DNA from: Bactrocera neohumeralis
Taxonomy: Eukaryota; Arthropoda; Insecta; Diptera; Tephritidae
DNA: 64,000 bases
Direction: 5' to 3'
Assembly (NCBI RefSeq): GCF_024586455.1
Contig: NC_065921.1
Span: 73,365,865 to 73,429,864, forward strand
The notes under the pieces were generated by a model that made no database searches, was not told the DNA's origin, and worked only from the letters and a program-made list of their open reading frames with translations. Both the position numbers and the translations under genes were made by a program. Shown piece by piece: positions 62,236-64,000 of the stretch (within the stretch, counting starts at the first letter, position 1; each line of letters starts with the position of its first letter).

Positions 62236-62439
62236 AAATGTAATATGCAAGTACCTCGCTACTTCTACTAAAGTAAGGTCATATACTCTTTGACTTTGAA
62301 AAAATATTTTTCCTTCGACCATCAACTGACAAATATACCTAAGAAAATCAAGTCAAGTTGATCGGTACAGCTCTTTCGAAGATATTTTCTTCACAGACTC
62401 TGAAAACAGTTTTTCAAGAAAGGCGCATTTAAAGACTTC

Positions 62440-62825
62440 AAAGCCGTTTCGTTCATATATTCTTACAAATACGCGCATATCTCTGGAACGGTTTGTCGCA
62501 TCAACTTCAAAATTTCGGCAAATATTCTCAAATAAATTCAATATATGCTCGTATTCTTTTAGATTTTTTTTTTAAATTCACACAAGTGAATATAACAACT
62601 CGAGTACAAGAAGATAATTTTCAAGAACCTGCCTTTAATAAATATTGTCTTATATTCTTACAAATACGCGCATATCTCTGGAACGCTTCCTCGCATCAAC
62701 TGCAAATTTTCGGAGAATATTCTCAAATGCACGTACATTCGATATATACTCGTTTGCTTAACGATTTTTTGAAATTCACAAGTGAATATAACCCATCAAG
62801 TACTAAAATACAATTTTCACGACAC
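62440..62825. repeat. Two-copy tandem duplication, ~193 bp
   Basis: ATATTCTTACAAATACGCGC and ATATCTCTGGAACG start the copies near 62456 and 62649. Both continue with TCGCATCAACT, AATATTCTCAAAT, TATA.GCTCGT-like and CACAAGTGAATATAAC. Divergence is modest. Non-coding. Confidence 0.75.
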
Positions 62826-64000
62826 TGCTTATAACAGCTGAACAACTGAAATAAACAGCTAGAAGCTCGTGCTCAAGCCACAAAAATCGGATTTTTCACA
62901 GTTGCTGTCACAATTAATCTAATCATGGCATTATTAATCAATATAGAAACGTCATACCAAAGATAAATAATATATAAACGGGTACATTTGATTATTTGAA
63001 TCATCTGCTGATAAAATGATTGTTATTTCTTACAAAACTCTTATGATACCAAGACGTTAGGTTCAATATTTACCAAATACCAAGCCATTACGTTCAATAT
63101 TTATAGGCAATCAGTTACTAAAATCTTCAAAATATTCATTTCAGCAGCTTTCTACATCCTCCAGCTTTAATTTACGCCCCACATCTCGCCTCTTCTAAGG
63201 TCAATGCAAACATTTTTCTTCAATTTAAAAGCTTGTGCGTACAAATCCATAAATCTCGCTTACAAGCGCACACGCCGCACCTACAAAAACAATAACAAAA
63301 ACCACCAAAAAAAATCGGAACAAGAAATTACACAAAATCCGCAAGCGCAAAACACGCTAAATGAAATGAAATTAAATTCTCGCACTCGACCGGAAGGCAT
63401 AATTCAATGCCTGCTGGAGTGTGAGCGTGGAGCAGTGTACCCGTTGCTGCTGCTGTTATTTGCCAGAATGCAAACAGAAATAAAACTTTAGAGTTACGAT
63501 AAGCGCATGCAACTTTTCATGCACGCTTTTTTATTACTTTTACGCTTTTTGCCACAATACGACAACATACATACATATAAATAAATATATATATGGTATA
63601 TGCATCTGTAAACATATCTGCTTAATGTTTGCAAAACATGTGTATGTATGTATGTTTGTGTGTTTTCACTTTGTATTGCGCCACATACATTTGTATGTAT
63701 GTGTTTGTTCGGATGTATGCACATGCAACCCTGATTTCACGTAATTAAAATATTTTCATGTAGCTTGTAACAGCTCCTACAATGAATAGTACCAACGCCA
63801 CAAACATTTATGGTGAGGTAGGCCACCGAATGCAACCCTAACACACACACACACCCCACATTGCTATGCAGCATATTATACAGCGGAATGCACCACCCCA
63901 TATTGTTGCTAGCAAGCTTCCCGAAGTCATTTACATATGAGCGCAAAATGCTCCTGTACAAGAAAACGTATGGTCTGTAGGAAAAATTTGGAGAAGTGCG
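62826..64000. other. EcR intron to the window edge, no gene recognised
   Basis: The stretch 63130-63500 is less AT-rich. The 95-codon plus-strand frame at 63204-63491 has no domain. TATG and (AC)n microsatellites lie at 63640-63700 and 63841-63855. Confidence 0.35.

Larger units (their letters stand above)
30321..64000 (-). other. EcR: EcR large upstream intron, open at the right edge
   Basis: From the acceptor at 30321 to the window end I found no open frame resembling the A- or B1-type N-terminal region, whose exon should be hundreds of nucleotides long. The isoform exons therefore probably lie beyond 64000, making this intron at least 33 kb, apart from the candidate micro-exon at 32.3 kb. 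The content is repeat arrays, relic transposons and islands of less AT-rich sequence. Large 5' introns with separate promoters are known for fly EcR. Confidence 0.7.

Noticed and set aside
1..64000. CRISPR arrays, operons, prokaryotic terminators or ribosome binding sites
   Set aside because: The window is from an intron-containing insect genome; the tandem arrays lack the fixed repeat and unique-spacer pattern of CRISPR.

Overview
The window comes from an AT-rich insect genome, most likely a tephritid fruit fly or a close acalyptrate dipteran. The evidence is a fly-type ecdysone receptor, abundant TATG/TA microsatellites, and remnants of mariner, LINE and mini-me-like elements. The genus is not determined.

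One protein-coding gene is certain: EcR, on the minus strand. Four coding exons lie between 30320 and 28185. They encode the last residues of the A/B region, the whole two-finger DNA-binding domain, the hinge, the complete ligand-binding domain and a short F domain. All splice sites are GT-AG, and the three internal introns are only 73, 213 and 84 nt. No long isoform-specific N-terminal exon (A or B1 type) was found, so 30321-64000 is read as EcR intron running off the right edge, at least 33 kb long. Within it, at 32334-32700 (minus), a TATA/Inr pair, a leader poor in ATGs, a good start codon and a donor in exactly the right phase together suggest a short alternative first exon. Next to the DNA-binding exon lies a tandem array of about 11 units of roughly 118 bp, each built around a palindrome (30461-31650).

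Left part, 1-28120, downstream of EcR: no convincing gene. It holds LINE 3' remnants (2.1-3.5 kb), a foldback MITE (4.6 kb), a mariner-superfamily relic (7 kb), an RTE-like LINE relic with a GC-richer insertion resembling a tRNA-derived SINE (7.5-8.8 kb), two adjacent GGGTGGGTC-ended elements, one carrying a mini-me-like insertion (9.5-11.2 kb), and a cluster of head-to-head mariner relics (18.3-20 kb). Long AT-rich degenerate tandem arrays lie at 12.8-13.1, 15.3-17.4, 22.2-24.2, 25.4-26.4 and 26.9-27.2 kb.

Right part, 30.3-64 kb, EcR intron: four stretches of the same ~154-bp-unit/mini-me family (39.8, 42.9, 52.1, 54.9 kb), three further MITE loci, two LINE 3' remnants (50.0 and 62.0 kb), minisatellites (45.7 and 48.7-49.9 kb), and less AT-rich islands without coding signal that may hold enhancers.

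No CRISPR, operon, tRNA gene or new multi-gene system was seen. The items most worth following up are the candidate EcR promoter and micro-exon, the palindromic intron array, the two competing reading frames at the EcR C-terminus, and the SINE-like insertion.
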